Shown here in pieces: positions 8,190-17,168 of a stretch of DNA of 43,914 bases. The notes beneath the pieces were generated by a model. The model was not told the origin of the DNA. It worked only from the letters and a program-made list of their open reading frames with translations, and ran no database searches. Made by a program: the position numbers and the translations under genes. Every line of letters starts with the position of its first letter. Position 1 is the stretch's first letter. The stretch comes from Leptospira sp. (GTDB lineage Bacteria > Spirochaetota > Leptospiria > Leptospirales > Leptospiraceae), in assembly GCA_027531445.1 (NCBI GenBank), contig JAPZRK010000040.1, positions 1 through 43,914 of the forward strand, read 5' to 3'.

Positions 8190-9347
8190 ATGAATGGGGT
8201 CTGTGTTCTTGGTATTTCTGGTTCAGTAGGACAATCGACCCTTAAAGTCTTACGTTTGTTTCGTGAGGATTTTTCTCTCGTTTCTTTCAGCGTCCACTCC
8301 AATATCGAACTCGCTAAAACGCTCATCGAGGAGTTTTCACCCGAAGTGGTTTGTATCACTGCGGCATCTCATTTGGGTGTTTTGGGTGACAAATTGAACG
8401 ACACGATGATTGTCTATGGTGAAACGGGACTAGACACCATCGTCTCTCTGAACAAAGTAAATACAGTTGTTACTGCCATCGTGGGCGCAGTTGGTGCAAA
8501 ACCCACAATTACGGCTATCAAATCAAAGAAAAAAATCGCCATCGCCAACAAAGAAACGCTGGTTACCTTCGGTCCACTCATCAACAAGCTTGTAGCGGAA
8601 CACAAAGTATCGATGGTGCCTGTGGATTCCGAACACAATGCACTCTTTCAGTTACTAGAAAAGGAAGAACCTTCTAATATCAGAGCCATTACACTTACCG
8701 CATCAGGTGGGAGTTTCCGAGATTTGCCTTTAGAAGATTTGCCTCATGTAAGTATCAAACAAGCACTCCATCATCCCACATGGAGTATGGGTCCTAAGAT
8801 CACTGTGGATTCTGCGGGTCTCGTCAATAAGGGTTTGGAAGTAATAGAAGCGCATTTCTTGTTTGGTTTTTCATATGATCAAATAGAAGTTGTGATCCAT
8901 CCTGAGTCATTGACACATGGCATCATAGAAACGTTAGATGGAGCGTGCCTCCAATACACAAGCCATCCAGATATGATCTATCCTGTGGCGCATGCTTTAT
9001 TTTATCCGGTAAAAACTCCCAAACTTCTCATCGAAAGAAAACCATTTAGCTGGAAAGAGTTACACTTTCGTACTCCAGATCCGAATCGGTATCCAGCACT
9101 AGCTCTCGCCTTTCAGGCAGGACGCACTGGTGGCTCGGCTCCTGCAGTGTTCAATGCCGCAAACGAAGTCGCCGTCGAATTATTTTTAGAAGAGCGGATT
9201 CCATTTATCAAAATTCCGCATGTGATCGAAGACTGTTTAAACCAAATCCAAATCACACATCCTATGGATTGGGCAGGTTTTTTAGAAAAGGATACGGAAG
9301 CACGAGCGTATGTGCGGAACAAATATACAAAAGGGGTCAACGTATGA
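8190..9347 (+). CDS. dxr: 1-deoxy-D-xylulose-5-phosphate reductoisomerase
   Basis: Dxr (IspC) converts DXP to MEP with NADPH, the first committed step of the non-mevalonate isoprenoid pathway. The Rossmann NADPH motif is ISGSVGQSTL at residues 9-18. Conserved are IANKETLV, the metal-binding VPVDSEHNALFQ, and the substrate-loop region LTASGGSFRDLP followed by HPTWSMGPKITVDSA. Length (385 aa) is normal. The stop overlaps the rseP start (ATGA). The partner gene dxs lies about 10 kb downstream on the same strand. Confidence 0.96.
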   Translation: MNGVCVLGISGSVGQSTLKVLRLFREDFSLVSFSVHSNIELAKTLIEEFSPEVVCITAASHLGVLGDKLNDTMIVYGETGLDTIVSLNKVNTVVTAIVGAVGAKPTITAIKSKKKIAIANKETLVTFGPLINKLVAEHKVSMVPVDSEHNALFQLLEKEEPSNIRAITLTASGGSFRDLPLEDLPHVSIKQALHHPTWSMGPKITVDSAGLVNKGLEVIEAHFLFGFSYDQIEVVIHPESLTHGIIETLDGACLQYTSHPDMIYPVAHALFYPVKTPKLLIERKPFSWKELHFRTPDPNRYPALALAFQAGRTGGSAPAVFNAANEVAVELFLEERIPFIKIPHVIEDCLNQIQITHPMDWAGFLEKDTEARAYVRNKYTKGVNV

Positions 9348-11053
9348 TCATCATTATTCTTGGATCTGTACTTATGTTAGCGGTTTCCATTTTTATTCAC
9401 GAATTGGGTCACTTGTTGTGTGGCAAACTCGTGGGTGTGGAAGCCAGAATTTTTTCCTTAGGATATGGTAAGGGTGTTTGGAAAAAACGCATCGGCAAAA
9501 CCATATACCAAATTACAGCGATTCCCATTGGTGGATATGTGATGTTTAAAGGAGATGAATACGGCAAAAAAACGAGAGGAAGACCGGGAGAACTTTTGTC
9601 CACACCGCCTCTCAAACGGATGATCCCTGTTTTGGGAGGTCCATTCGCCAATCTCGTATTAGGTTTCGTATTGTTATTTGTCTTGGAGTTGGGAGGAGAT
9701 AGCCCTGCATCGAATAAAATCTTTATCGATGCGTCAAACCAAGTCACATCCCAAGCCTATCAAGCAGGGCTTCGATCTGGCGACAGTATTCTTTCGATCA
9801 ATGGAAAACCTACAGAAAACTTTGAAGATATTTTTACAAACATCAGTCTGACAACCGGCGATCCGATACAAGTTACCTATGAACGGGAAGGCAAAGCGAA
9901 TACGATCGAAATCGTCCCTAACGTATATTCTGCGGGAGGCAGGCCAACAATCGGAGTCGAGCCGTTTGGAGAAAGAAGGGTAATCGCTACGTTTACCTAC
10001 TCAGAACAAATCGGACACACCTTAGCTCATATCTTGGACAAAGACGATCAATCCACTCAGTTTTTTCAAGAAAAACTCGAAGAACGTAAAAAAGAGATTC
10101 CAGAAGAATATTTAAAAGAGCGTGAAAAGGTCGAACGTGAACAGTCCTTACGCAAACGCGCCTTGAGTTATCTAAAAGATGGAGATGTGATACTCAAGAT
10201 CAATGGTGTTGATGTGCATACGATACCTGAACTCCAAGCAGAACTCGGCAAACACCAAAACAAAACCATTCCTGTACTTGTCGATCGCAAAACATTCCCT
10301 TTGTTTACTCCGTGGGCTACCGAACTAACTACGATCGACATTCCAGTGCTTGGTGCCAATGTGTTTGAATTTTATAATATCAAACATCCAAAGTTCAAAG
10401 AACTAGCAGTGCCATACTTTCGTTTGGACAGCTATGATCCCGAAATTGAGTCTCGATTGAGCCGACTCAGAATCGAAGATACATCATTTAATAATGTGGA
10501 TGACTTTGTTTCCTATCTCAAACAGGTGAGTGGACAAACCAAAAGCATTTGGATCGGCAATATGAACTATACCGCAGACGTGGCATTAAAACCTATTGGT
10601 TTGTTGGGTTTTCGCCCTTCCATGAAATTTATTGCTGAGAAACAAAATCGCGAGACCACTGTAGGACTTGCATTTGTCACTGCCTCCAAAAAGGTCTACG
10701 AAAATGTGGCAACTACACTTACTGGAATCAAGTTGCTTTTTTCAGGTTTACTCAGTCCCAAGGACAATTTGTCCGGGCCCGTTGGTATTGTGCAGATAGC
10801 GGGAATTAGTTTGGAGTATGGTTGGTCAACCTATCTTGATTTTGTTGCAAAGATTTCACTTGCTCTAATGGTCATGAATCTTTTACCGATTCCCATGGCA
10901 GATGGCGGACACATTGTTCTTTATGCCTACGAAGCAGTTGCAGGCAGACCCATGCCACGTAAGGCGGTTGAAGTGATCTTTCGTTTAGGTTTCTTTTTTC
11001 TCATTGGACTCGGACTCTATGTGTCCTTCAATGATGTTATGCGGATTTTTTAA
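9344..11053 (+). CDS. rseP: RIP metalloprotease RseP family (site-2 protease)
   Basis: An integral membrane zinc protease of the site-2 family, which cleaves anti-sigma factors or signal-peptide remnants in the membrane. The active site HELGH is at residues 19-23 in the first membrane helix, and the distal Asp is in NLLPIPMADGGH near the C-terminus (the usual Leu before Asp is Ala). Two PDZ-like regions lie between, at about 130-200 and 280-340, with an insertion that makes it 569 residues, longer than typical. The start is the ATG at 9344, overlapping the dxr stop; an in-frame ATG at 9269 lies inside dxr and is rejected. Confidence 0.94.
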   Translation: MIIIILGSVLMLAVSIFIHELGHLLCGKLVGVEARIFSLGYGKGVWKKRIGKTIYQITAIPIGGYVMFKGDEYGKKTRGRPGELLSTPPLKRMIPVLGGPFANLVLGFVLLFVLELGGDSPASNKIFIDASNQVTSQAYQAGLRSGDSILSINGKPTENFEDIFTNISLTTGDPIQVTYEREGKANTIEIVPNVYSAGGRPTIGVEPFGERRVIATFTYSEQIGHTLAHILDKDDQSTQFFQEKLEERKKEIPEEYLKEREKVEREQSLRKRALSYLKDGDVILKINGVDVHTIPELQAELGKHQNKTIPVLVDRKTFPLFTPWATELTTIDIPVLGANVFEFYNIKHPKFKELAVPYFRLDSYDPEIESRLSRLRIEDTSFNNVDDFVSYLKQVSGQTKSIWIGNMNYTADVALKPIGLLGFRPSMKFIAEKQNRETTVGLAFVTASKKVYENVATTLTGIKLLFSGLLSPKDNLSGPVGIVQIAGISLEYGWSTYLDFVAKISLALMVMNLLPIPMADGGHIVLYAYEAVAGRPMPRKAVEVIFRLGFFFLIGLGLYVSFNDVMRIF

Positions 11054-11073
11054 TTTAATTTTAGGTTTTTTTT

Positions 11074-12813
11074 ATGAAAGCGAGTTCTTATCTCATTCCC
11101 ACAACCAAAGATGACCCACAAGATGCGGTCGTTGCATCGCATCGGCTTATGCTTAGAGCAGGTCTCATTAGAAAGTCAGCTTCCGGACTTTATAGTTATT
11201 TGCCATTGGGTCTTCGGATCTTAAAAAAAATTGAAGCCATCGTTCGTGATGAAATGGATGCTTCAGGCGCACTTGAATTCCAACTTCCTATTCTCACTCC
11301 TTCGGAAATTTGGAAAGAGTCGGGCAGATGGGATAAAATGGGCAAAGAAATGTTTCGCATCAAAGATCGCCATGATGTGGAAAATTGCCTCGGACCCACC
11401 CACGAAGAGTCGTTTTGTGTTCTAGTTAAACCTATGGTGCGCTCGTACAAAGATCTTCCGATCAACGTCTACCAGATTCATACAAAGTTTAGAGATGAGA
11501 TTCGTCCACGTTTCGGAGTGATCCGCTCGAGGGAATTCACGATGAAGGATGCGTATTCCTTTCATTTAGATGATGTTTCCCTAGACGAAACCTATCAAAA
11601 GATGAGAACGACGTATCGAAGGATTTTTACTAGACTTGGACTCTCCACCATACCAGTGCAAGCTGATTCAGGAAATATGGGAGGTTCGGCCTCAGAAGAA
11701 TTTATGGTGGTTTCTCCGATTGGAGAGGAAACGCTTACAATTTGCTCTTCATGTGACTATTCGGGCAATATTGAAAAAACACCAGTCGTCCCACCAAATG
11801 ATCCTAAGGCGAATACTGGTTCATCTGAAGAAGTCGTTGATACGCCAGGTAAAAAATCCATTCAAGATGTAGCGGCATTCTTAAATGTGGAAGAGAGTTA
11901 TGTTTTAAAAGCAGTCGCTATGTGGTATGATGGTAAATATGTTCTCGTATTTCTGCCTGGTGACAGGGAACTCAACGAAAACAAGTTAAAAAACCACTTA
12001 GTCGCAAATGAAATGCGTCCCATGGGGGATGCGGAACTTTCCAAGTTTGGTTTAATTCCTGGTTTTATAGGTCCTGGCATGCCAATGCATGAAGATCTCC
12101 TTGTTCTCGTGGATGCAGTTGTGGATTGGAATGCAAAGTATGTAACTGGCGCAAACGCTTTCGACAAACATAAAAAAGGTGTAAGTTTAAAAGACCATTT
12201 TGACTCATCCAAGATACAAACATTGGATCTTGCACAGGCACGTGCCGGCGATTTATGTCCAAATTGTAACGCCGTTCTTAAAGCGGAAAAAGGCATCGAA
12301 GTAGGACATATTTTTAAATTGGGACAAAAGTATACAAAGGCTTTTGAAATTTCTGTTTTAAATGACAAAGGCAAGGCGACAACCACGACTATGGGCTGTT
12401 ATGGCATTGGAGTGAATCGTTGTATGGCAACTGTCATTGAACAGTGCAATGATGATAAAGGTATCTATTGGCCTATTTCTATCGCTCCATTTGAAATTTG
12501 TCTTGTGAGTATAGCAAAAAGCGCAGAAGACAATGCACGCATTGGAGCAGTTTACGAACAATTGCGATCTGCCAAGTATGATGTTCTTTGGGATGATCGT
12601 GATCTGGGGCCAGGGTTTAAGTTCAAGGATTCTGAACTCATTGGTTTTCCGATTCGGTTGACGATGGGGAAAGGCTTTTTGGAAAAAAATGAAATCACCA
12701 TACTCAATCGTAAAACAATGGAAGAGAAGAACATCGTTTTTACAGATATCAGTGATCTAACAAAAGAGATTGATTCAATTCGTACTGAATTGAGTCAGAC
12801 ACTCTTACCCTAG
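11074..12813 (+). CDS. proS: Prolyl-tRNA synthetase (bacterial type)
   Basis: Class II ProRS that charges tRNA-Pro. The 579-residue length and an insertion between motifs 2 and 3 (about residues 230-390, YbaK-like, with ESYVLKAV) mark the bacterial form with a cis-editing domain against mischarged alanine. Motif 2 is seen as FRDEIRPRFGVIRSREFTMK, and motif 3 as GCYGIGVNRC. Two Cys pairs, CSSC and CPNC, flank the insertion and might bind zinc. It closes the co-directional block that begins at rpsB, with a 20-base gap after rseP, and converges on the cyclase gene. Confidence 0.97.
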   Translation: MKASSYLIPTTKDDPQDAVVASHRLMLRAGLIRKSASGLYSYLPLGLRILKKIEAIVRDEMDASGALEFQLPILTPSEIWKESGRWDKMGKEMFRIKDRHDVENCLGPTHEESFCVLVKPMVRSYKDLPINVYQIHTKFRDEIRPRFGVIRSREFTMKDAYSFHLDDVSLDETYQKMRTTYRRIFTRLGLSTIPVQADSGNMGGSASEEFMVVSPIGEETLTICSSCDYSGNIEKTPVVPPNDPKANTGSSEEVVDTPGKKSIQDVAAFLNVEESYVLKAVAMWYDGKYVLVFLPGDRELNENKLKNHLVANEMRPMGDAELSKFGLIPGFIGPGMPMHEDLLVLVDAVVDWNAKYVTGANAFDKHKKGVSLKDHFDSSKIQTLDLAQARAGDLCPNCNAVLKAEKGIEVGHIFKLGQKYTKAFEISVLNDKGKATTTTMGCYGIGVNRCMATVIEQCNDDKGIYWPISIAPFEICLVSIAKSAEDNARIGAVYEQLRSAKYDVLWDDRDLGPGFKFKDSELIGFPIRLTMGKGFLEKNEITILNRKTMEEKNIVFTDISDLTKEIDSIRTELSQTLLP

Positions 12814-12823
12814 AATCAAAATT

Positions 12824-14275
12824 TTAGAAAATCTCTTTGAGTTTTTTTAAAAATTCCGGATTTGGAACCTGACCCTCGGCATCAAACGAAAGTTCGGGGA
12901 TGATACGTGTCACATAGTACATATCGATGTCACCTTTGTTTTTTGCCGCGATCTTACCGCGGTGTTCACAGATAAAAAAATCTTTCACTTTGGAGTAGGT
13001 AACAGCTGAAATATTGATTTCTCCAGGTGTTCCCGAAGATTCCATTCGGCTAGCAGTGTTTACCGTATCTCCCCAAATATCATAGGCGAATTTTCGTTTT
13101 CCTACAACACCTGCAATCACAGGACCTGTGTGGATTCCGATACGCAATTCCCAATATGGTTGTTCTACACTCTTTTTGATTTCCTTCAACTGGTTCATGA
13201 AATTTCGAATTTCCATCGCCGCTAAAACCACTTCGATCGGGTTTGTTTTATTCGCATTGGGAAGTCCACCGGCGCACATATAGGAATCACCAATCGTTTT
13301 TATTTTTTCGACTTTAAGACGGTCCATCACCTCATCAAAGTAATAAAAACATTTATCCAAGTCAGAGACAAGGTTTTCCGCTGACATGGTTTCTGCCACT
13401 TGGGTAAAACCTTTAAAGTCAGTAAACATAACAGTGACTTCTTCGTATGCTCTCGGTTCTGCTTCGCCCTTTATCTTTAATTCTTCTGCGATTTCAAAAG
13501 GTAGAATATTTAATAAGAGTTCGTCGGCCTTTTTCTTTTCGGAGGCAAGTTCTTTTGTACGTTCTTGCACTCGAATTTCCAATGAATTTCGTTCCAATTG
13601 GAGTTCTTCATAGGCTCTGGCATTTTCAAGGGAGATTCCCGCAAGACCGCAGAATGCGGCCAGTAATGCTTCATCAGATTCAGAGAATGCTGTATCATCC
13701 TTTTTGTTCAGAACTTGTATCGTTCCTATGATCTTTCCATTTTGATTTCGGATTCCCATACATAAAATGGATTTTGTTCGGTAACCAGTTTTTGAATCAA
13801 AATCTCGGTTGAATCGTTTATCTTCGTAGGCATCTGGAATATTTGCAGTAACGCCTGTTTGTGCTACATCGCCCGCGATACCCTCTCCCAAAGGCAGTCG
13901 AATTTCTGAGGCGCCTTGTGCCACGCGAGTCCAGAGTTGTTGTTTTTCATGATCAACCAGAAAGAGTGACGAACGATCCGCGTTCATGACCAAAGTCACC
14001 TTTTGCATGATGAGCTGGAGGAGAGAGTCAAGGTCGATCTCCGCCATAATGGACCGGGAGACATCCATAAGCATGGATAGCCGGGTAAGTTGTTCATTTA
14101 CACTGGCGTAAAAGGCAGATTTGATATAGTAGCGCCCATCTTCTTTCAGAACCACGCCTGGCAGAGTATCACTCTCTCTGCGTCCGTACTGCCAAACTAT
14201 CTCTTGTGAATTTGAAGCCATACCGTTACTATTTCTATCGGCTAGTGGTGTCCGAAAATTCAAATGTAGTGCCAT
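12824..14275 (-). CDS. GAF-domain adenylate cyclase (class III)
   Basis: A 483-residue soluble signalling enzyme. An N-terminal GAF domain (about residues 65-220) is followed by a coiled coil (about 220-255) and a class III cyclase domain (about 280-450). The metal-binding Asp residues are in VMFTDFKGF and IKTIGDSYM. The adenine-selecting pair appears intact: Lys in KIKTIGD and Asp in YDIWGDTVN, followed by Asn and Arg of NTASRMES. I therefore predict ATP as substrate and cAMP as product. The GAF ligand is unknown. Its start region lies opposite the trpB promoter; an alternative start is Met19. Confidence 0.88.
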   Translation of the reverse strand: MALHLNFRTPLADRNSNGMASNSQEIVWQYGRRESDTLPGVVLKEDGRYYIKSAFYASVNEQLTRLSMLMDVSRSIMAEIDLDSLLQLIMQKVTLVMNADRSSLFLVDHEKQQLWTRVAQGASEIRLPLGEGIAGDVAQTGVTANIPDAYEDKRFNRDFDSKTGYRTKSILCMGIRNQNGKIIGTIQVLNKKDDTAFSESDEALLAAFCGLAGISLENARAYEELQLERNSLEIRVQERTKELASEKKKADELLLNILPFEIAEELKIKGEAEPRAYEEVTVMFTDFKGFTQVAETMSAENLVSDLDKCFYYFDEVMDRLKVEKIKTIGDSYMCAGGLPNANKTNPIEVVLAAMEIRNFMNQLKEIKKSVEQPYWELRIGIHTGPVIAGVVGKRKFAYDIWGDTVNTASRMESSGTPGEINISAVTYSKVKDFFICEHRGKIAAKNKGDIDMYYVTRIIPELSFDAEGQVPNPEFLKKLKEIF

Positions 14276-14353
14276 AATCTACAGCTGATAATTTAAAATC
14301 TAGCGACCAAAGAAGCAGTTTCCCTTTAGAAGTGAGTCTATGATATAGGAAAT

Positions 14354-15550
14354 ATGGGTAAAAATAAACCTGGCTATTTTGGTGAATTTGGTGGTCGTTA
14401 CGCTCCTGAGATTCTTACGGAAGCACTGGAAGAATTGGAATCCACCTATAACAAACTCAAGAATGATAAAAAGTTCAAAAAAGAGCTCGCTTACTATCTC
14501 AAAAACTATGTTGGGCGACCATCTCCCCTGACCTTTGCCGAACGCCTCACGAAAGAATGGGGTGGTGCGCGCATTTGGCTCAAACGAGAAGATCTCAACC
14601 ACACAGGTGCCCACAAAATCAATAATGCCATCGGACAAGCATTGCTCGCCCGTCATATGGGCAAAAAGCGAATCATTGCCGAGACCGGTGCAGGCCAACA
14701 CGGATTAGCCACAGCCACTGTTGGAGCTATGTTTGGTTTGGAAACGATCATCTATATGGGCGCTGTTGATGTAAAACGTCAAAACTTAAACGCAAAAAAA
14801 ATAACGATGTTAGGTGCAAAAATCCTTCCTGTCACTTCCGGTGAAGCTACTCTCAAAGAGGCGACGAGTGAAGCCATGAGAGACTGGGCACTCAATGTTT
14901 CGACCACACACTACATCGTTGGATCTGCAATCGGTCCACATCCTTTTCCTACAATTGTTCGAGATCTCCAAGCTATCATTGGACTTGAGGCAAAAAAACA
15001 ATTCCGTAAAGTAGCGGATAAATTACCCGACGCAGTCGTTGCTTGTGTTGGCGGTGGATCCAATGCCATTGGAATGTTTCACGAATTTATTAAAGAAAAG
15101 AAGGTTTTGTTGTTTGGTGCCGAAGCAGGTGGCCTTGGCTCAAAACCAGGCGAACATTCTGCGACCATCACATACGGAAAGACAGGTTTTATCCATGGTA
15201 CAAAAACGTTGATCATCCAAGATGAATTTGGCCAGATCGTACCTGCCCATTCTGTTTCTGCTGGCTTGGATTATCCAGGGGTGGGACCACAACATGCACA
15301 TCTTGCAAAATCAAGCAGAGTGGATTATCGAATGGTCACCGACGAACAGGCAATAGCTTCATTTTTGGAAGTAAGTCGTATTGAGGGAATCATTCCAGCC
15401 TTAGAAACAGCTCATGCTTTTTATGTAGCCAAAGATGTTGCAAAAAGTTTGGGCAAAAAAAAGGATTTAATCATTTGTCTTTCGGGAAGAGGAGACAAAG
15501 ACGTTGAAGAAGTGCTAAGAATTATGGCAGGGGGCGGGGCACATGAGTAA
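14354..15550 (+). CDS. trpB: Tryptophan synthase beta chain
   Basis: TrpB condenses indole and serine to tryptophan using PLP. The PLP lysine is in NHTGAHKINNAIGQA, the AETGAGQHG block follows, and the phosphate-binding GGGSNAIG and C-terminal SGRGDKD are present. Length (398 aa) is normal, beginning with GYFGEFGGRYAPE. An agga ribosome-binding site lies before the ATG, and a TATGAT hexamer about 10 bases upstream of the start may be a -10 element. It overlaps trpA by 8 bases. No other trp genes are adjacent, so trpBA is separated from the rest of the pathway. Confidence 0.97.
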   Translation: MGKNKPGYFGEFGGRYAPEILTEALEELESTYNKLKNDKKFKKELAYYLKNYVGRPSPLTFAERLTKEWGGARIWLKREDLNHTGAHKINNAIGQALLARHMGKKRIIAETGAGQHGLATATVGAMFGLETIIYMGAVDVKRQNLNAKKITMLGAKILPVTSGEATLKEATSEAMRDWALNVSTTHYIVGSAIGPHPFPTIVRDLQAIIGLEAKKQFRKVADKLPDAVVACVGGGSNAIGMFHEFIKEKKVLLFGAEAGGLGSKPGEHSATITYGKTGFIHGTKTLIIQDEFGQIVPAHSVSAGLDYPGVGPQHAHLAKSSRVDYRMVTDEQAIASFLEVSRIEGIIPALETAHAFYVAKDVAKSLGKKKDLIICLSGRGDKDVEEVLRIMAGGGAHE

Positions 15551-16343
15551 AATCAAAGACTACTTTGCTTCCAAAAAGTCAAAATCTGTATTTGTCCCTT
15601 TTTTCACATTAGGTGATCCGAATTATGAAGCTTCTGTTCGTTATGGAAAAGCGATACTCGACAATGGGGCTGACATCTTAGAATTGGGTATTCCCTTTTC
15701 AGATCCCGTTGCAGATGGTCCCGTCATCCAAAGAGCCGATGCTAGAGCACTAAAAAATACGTTTTCTTTCGATCAAATCTTCGATGTTACAAAACAAATC
15801 CATTTGCATCGACCAGAGATCCCCCTCGTTTATCTAACCTACTTTAATCCTGTCTATCACTGTGGCATTGCTACATTTTTAGATCGCGCAAGTGAATCGG
15901 GTATAACAGGACTTGTGATTCCGGATTTACCTTTTGATACAGAAGAAAGTGAAAATCTATTTAGAGAATTAGCAAAACGGAATATGGATCTTATCCATCT
16001 GATTACACCTGCTACCACAAAAAAACGGATTTCTCAGCTGAAAAAAACCTCTTCTGGTTTTATCTATTACGTTACTTCTTTTGGTGTTACCGGTGAAAGG
16101 CGAGAGTTTTCTGTAGATTTGGAAGATCGAATCAAATCATTAAAGGAAGTTTTGCAATTACCCATTTGTGCCGGTTTTGGAATCTCAACGCCAGAACAAG
16201 CATCGCAAATAGCACATTATGCGGACGGTATCATCATTGGTTCAGCAATCCAGCGAATCATTGAAGAAAATGGGGACAATGTAGATGCTTGTGTAAAAGC
16301 TTTAGGGGAGTATGCGAGATCCATACGTGCAAGTTTTCCGTAA
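15543..16343 (+). CDS. trpA: Tryptophan synthase alpha chain
   Basis: TrpA cleaves indole-3-glycerol phosphate to indole, which is channelled to TrpB. The catalytic Glu and Asp are in LELGIPFSDPVADGP, and YYVTSFGVTGER plus GFGISTPEQ form the phosphate-binding part of the barrel. Length (266 aa) is normal. It starts inside the trpB end, so the pair is coupled. A downstream lipoprotein frame begins within its last codons. Confidence 0.96.
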   Translation: MSKIKDYFASKKSKSVFVPFFTLGDPNYEASVRYGKAILDNGADILELGIPFSDPVADGPVIQRADARALKNTFSFDQIFDVTKQIHLHRPEIPLVYLTYFNPVYHCGIATFLDRASESGITGLVIPDLPFDTEESENLFRELAKRNMDLIHLITPATTKKRISQLKKTSSGFIYYVTSFGVTGERREFSVDLEDRIKSLKEVLQLPICAGFGISTPEQASQIAHYADGIIIGSAIQRIIEENGDNVDACVKALGEYARSIRASFP

Positions 16344-17103
16344 GTATCTAATTTTCATCTCTACTATTTTTATTTTTCAATCATGCTATCACTACCATGT
16401 CTTGCGTGATTATAAGTCGGTTGGTAACACCGTTCCAGGTAATACAAAGATTGCGTTAGTTGGATTTTATCCTTACAAGTTCAACACGATTCGCGCTGGA
16501 AGCCATTCTATGGTTCTTGTCACCGACTTGGATGAGAAGTCACCAACTTGGAAGTACTTTACCCAAGGTCAAAGTTTAAATGATTTTCCAGTCAAAGGTA
16601 TAGACTCAACTGTTCCACCTGATCGTGTAAAAGAATTTGTAAATACTTACAGATCTTATGTGGGAATGTATGGAGATGGTGAACTTCGGAAACTCGTGCA
16701 ATGGTCGGGTGAAGCAGAAAAGGAATCCTATCTTTTTAAAAAGCGAGATGTAGATTTTTATGTCTTGGGTATCCACGGGCCGGAAAATGAAACCAATAAC
16801 TATGGAAACTCATTTCGTGCAATTATATCCTATCCGTTTTCAGTGCTCACTCTTGGCATGATTCCAGTCTGGAGCACAAGGGACATCCATAGCACCTTTT
16901 TTGTATATGACAAACAACTCCAATTGTTAGGCAAAAAGGAATTCAAATACAAAGCCACAGTATTTGGTGCCTGGTGGGGGCGAAAAGAGGAAGGTCTGTT
17001 TGACTCGGAACTCCCCCAAAACTATCGAAATTCCATCTATAAAGCAGATGTGGAAGAGTTTGCTGATTTTTTCCCATCATTCTCGCCTCAAATCAAAAAA
17101 TAA
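16312..17103 (+). CDS. Putative lipoprotein
   Basis: A 263-residue exported protein of unknown function. A hydrophobic N-terminus ends IFIFQSC, giving a likely lipidated Cys25. Hydrophobic residues recur near 175-195 (FSVLTLGMIPVW), possibly an amphipathic or membrane-associated segment. The ATG at 16312 lies inside trpA with its purine-rich aggggag only one base away. A GTG at 16327 with gaga eight bases before it gives a 20-residue signal peptide and may be the true start. It follows trpA without a gap and may be co-transcribed with it, though no link to tryptophan is evident. Confidence 0.7.
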   Translation: MRDPYVQVFRKYLIFISTIFIFQSCYHYHVLRDYKSVGNTVPGNTKIALVGFYPYKFNTIRAGSHSMVLVTDLDEKSPTWKYFTQGQSLNDFPVKGIDSTVPPDRVKEFVNTYRSYVGMYGDGELRKLVQWSGEAEKESYLFKKRDVDFYVLGIHGPENETNNYGNSFRAIISYPFSVLTLGMIPVWSTRDIHSTFFVYDKQLQLLGKKEFKYKATVFGAWWGRKEEGLFDSELPQNYRNSIYKADVEEFADFFPSFSPQIKK

Positions 17104-17123
17104 CGTTTGAGTCTCATTAAAAA

Positions 17124-17158
17124 TTCCAAGAACATGACTAGGTAATTCCTAGTTGGAA
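17124..17158 (+). promoter_or_regulatory. Two-part stem-loop before the CHASE2 cyclase gene
   Basis: An inner perfect stem ACTAGG/CCTAGT with a 5-base loop is enclosed by a second stem TTCCA/TGGAA, with an 8-base bulge on one side. It ends 10 bases before the start codon, just 5' of the gagg ribosome-binding site. There is no U-tract, so it is a poor terminator for the upstream lipoprotein gene. It may be an mRNA structure or a protein-binding palindrome. Confidence 0.35.
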
Positions 17159-17168
17159 AAGAGGCTCT

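Noticed and set aside
9269..9343. N-terminal extension of RseP
   Set aside because: It lies inside dxr, and the ATG at 9344 puts the HELGH site at the normal distance from the N-terminus.
11898..12386. Long antisense open frame within proS (162 aa)
   Set aside because: It is a shadow of a clear gene, with no ribosome-binding site or family resemblance.
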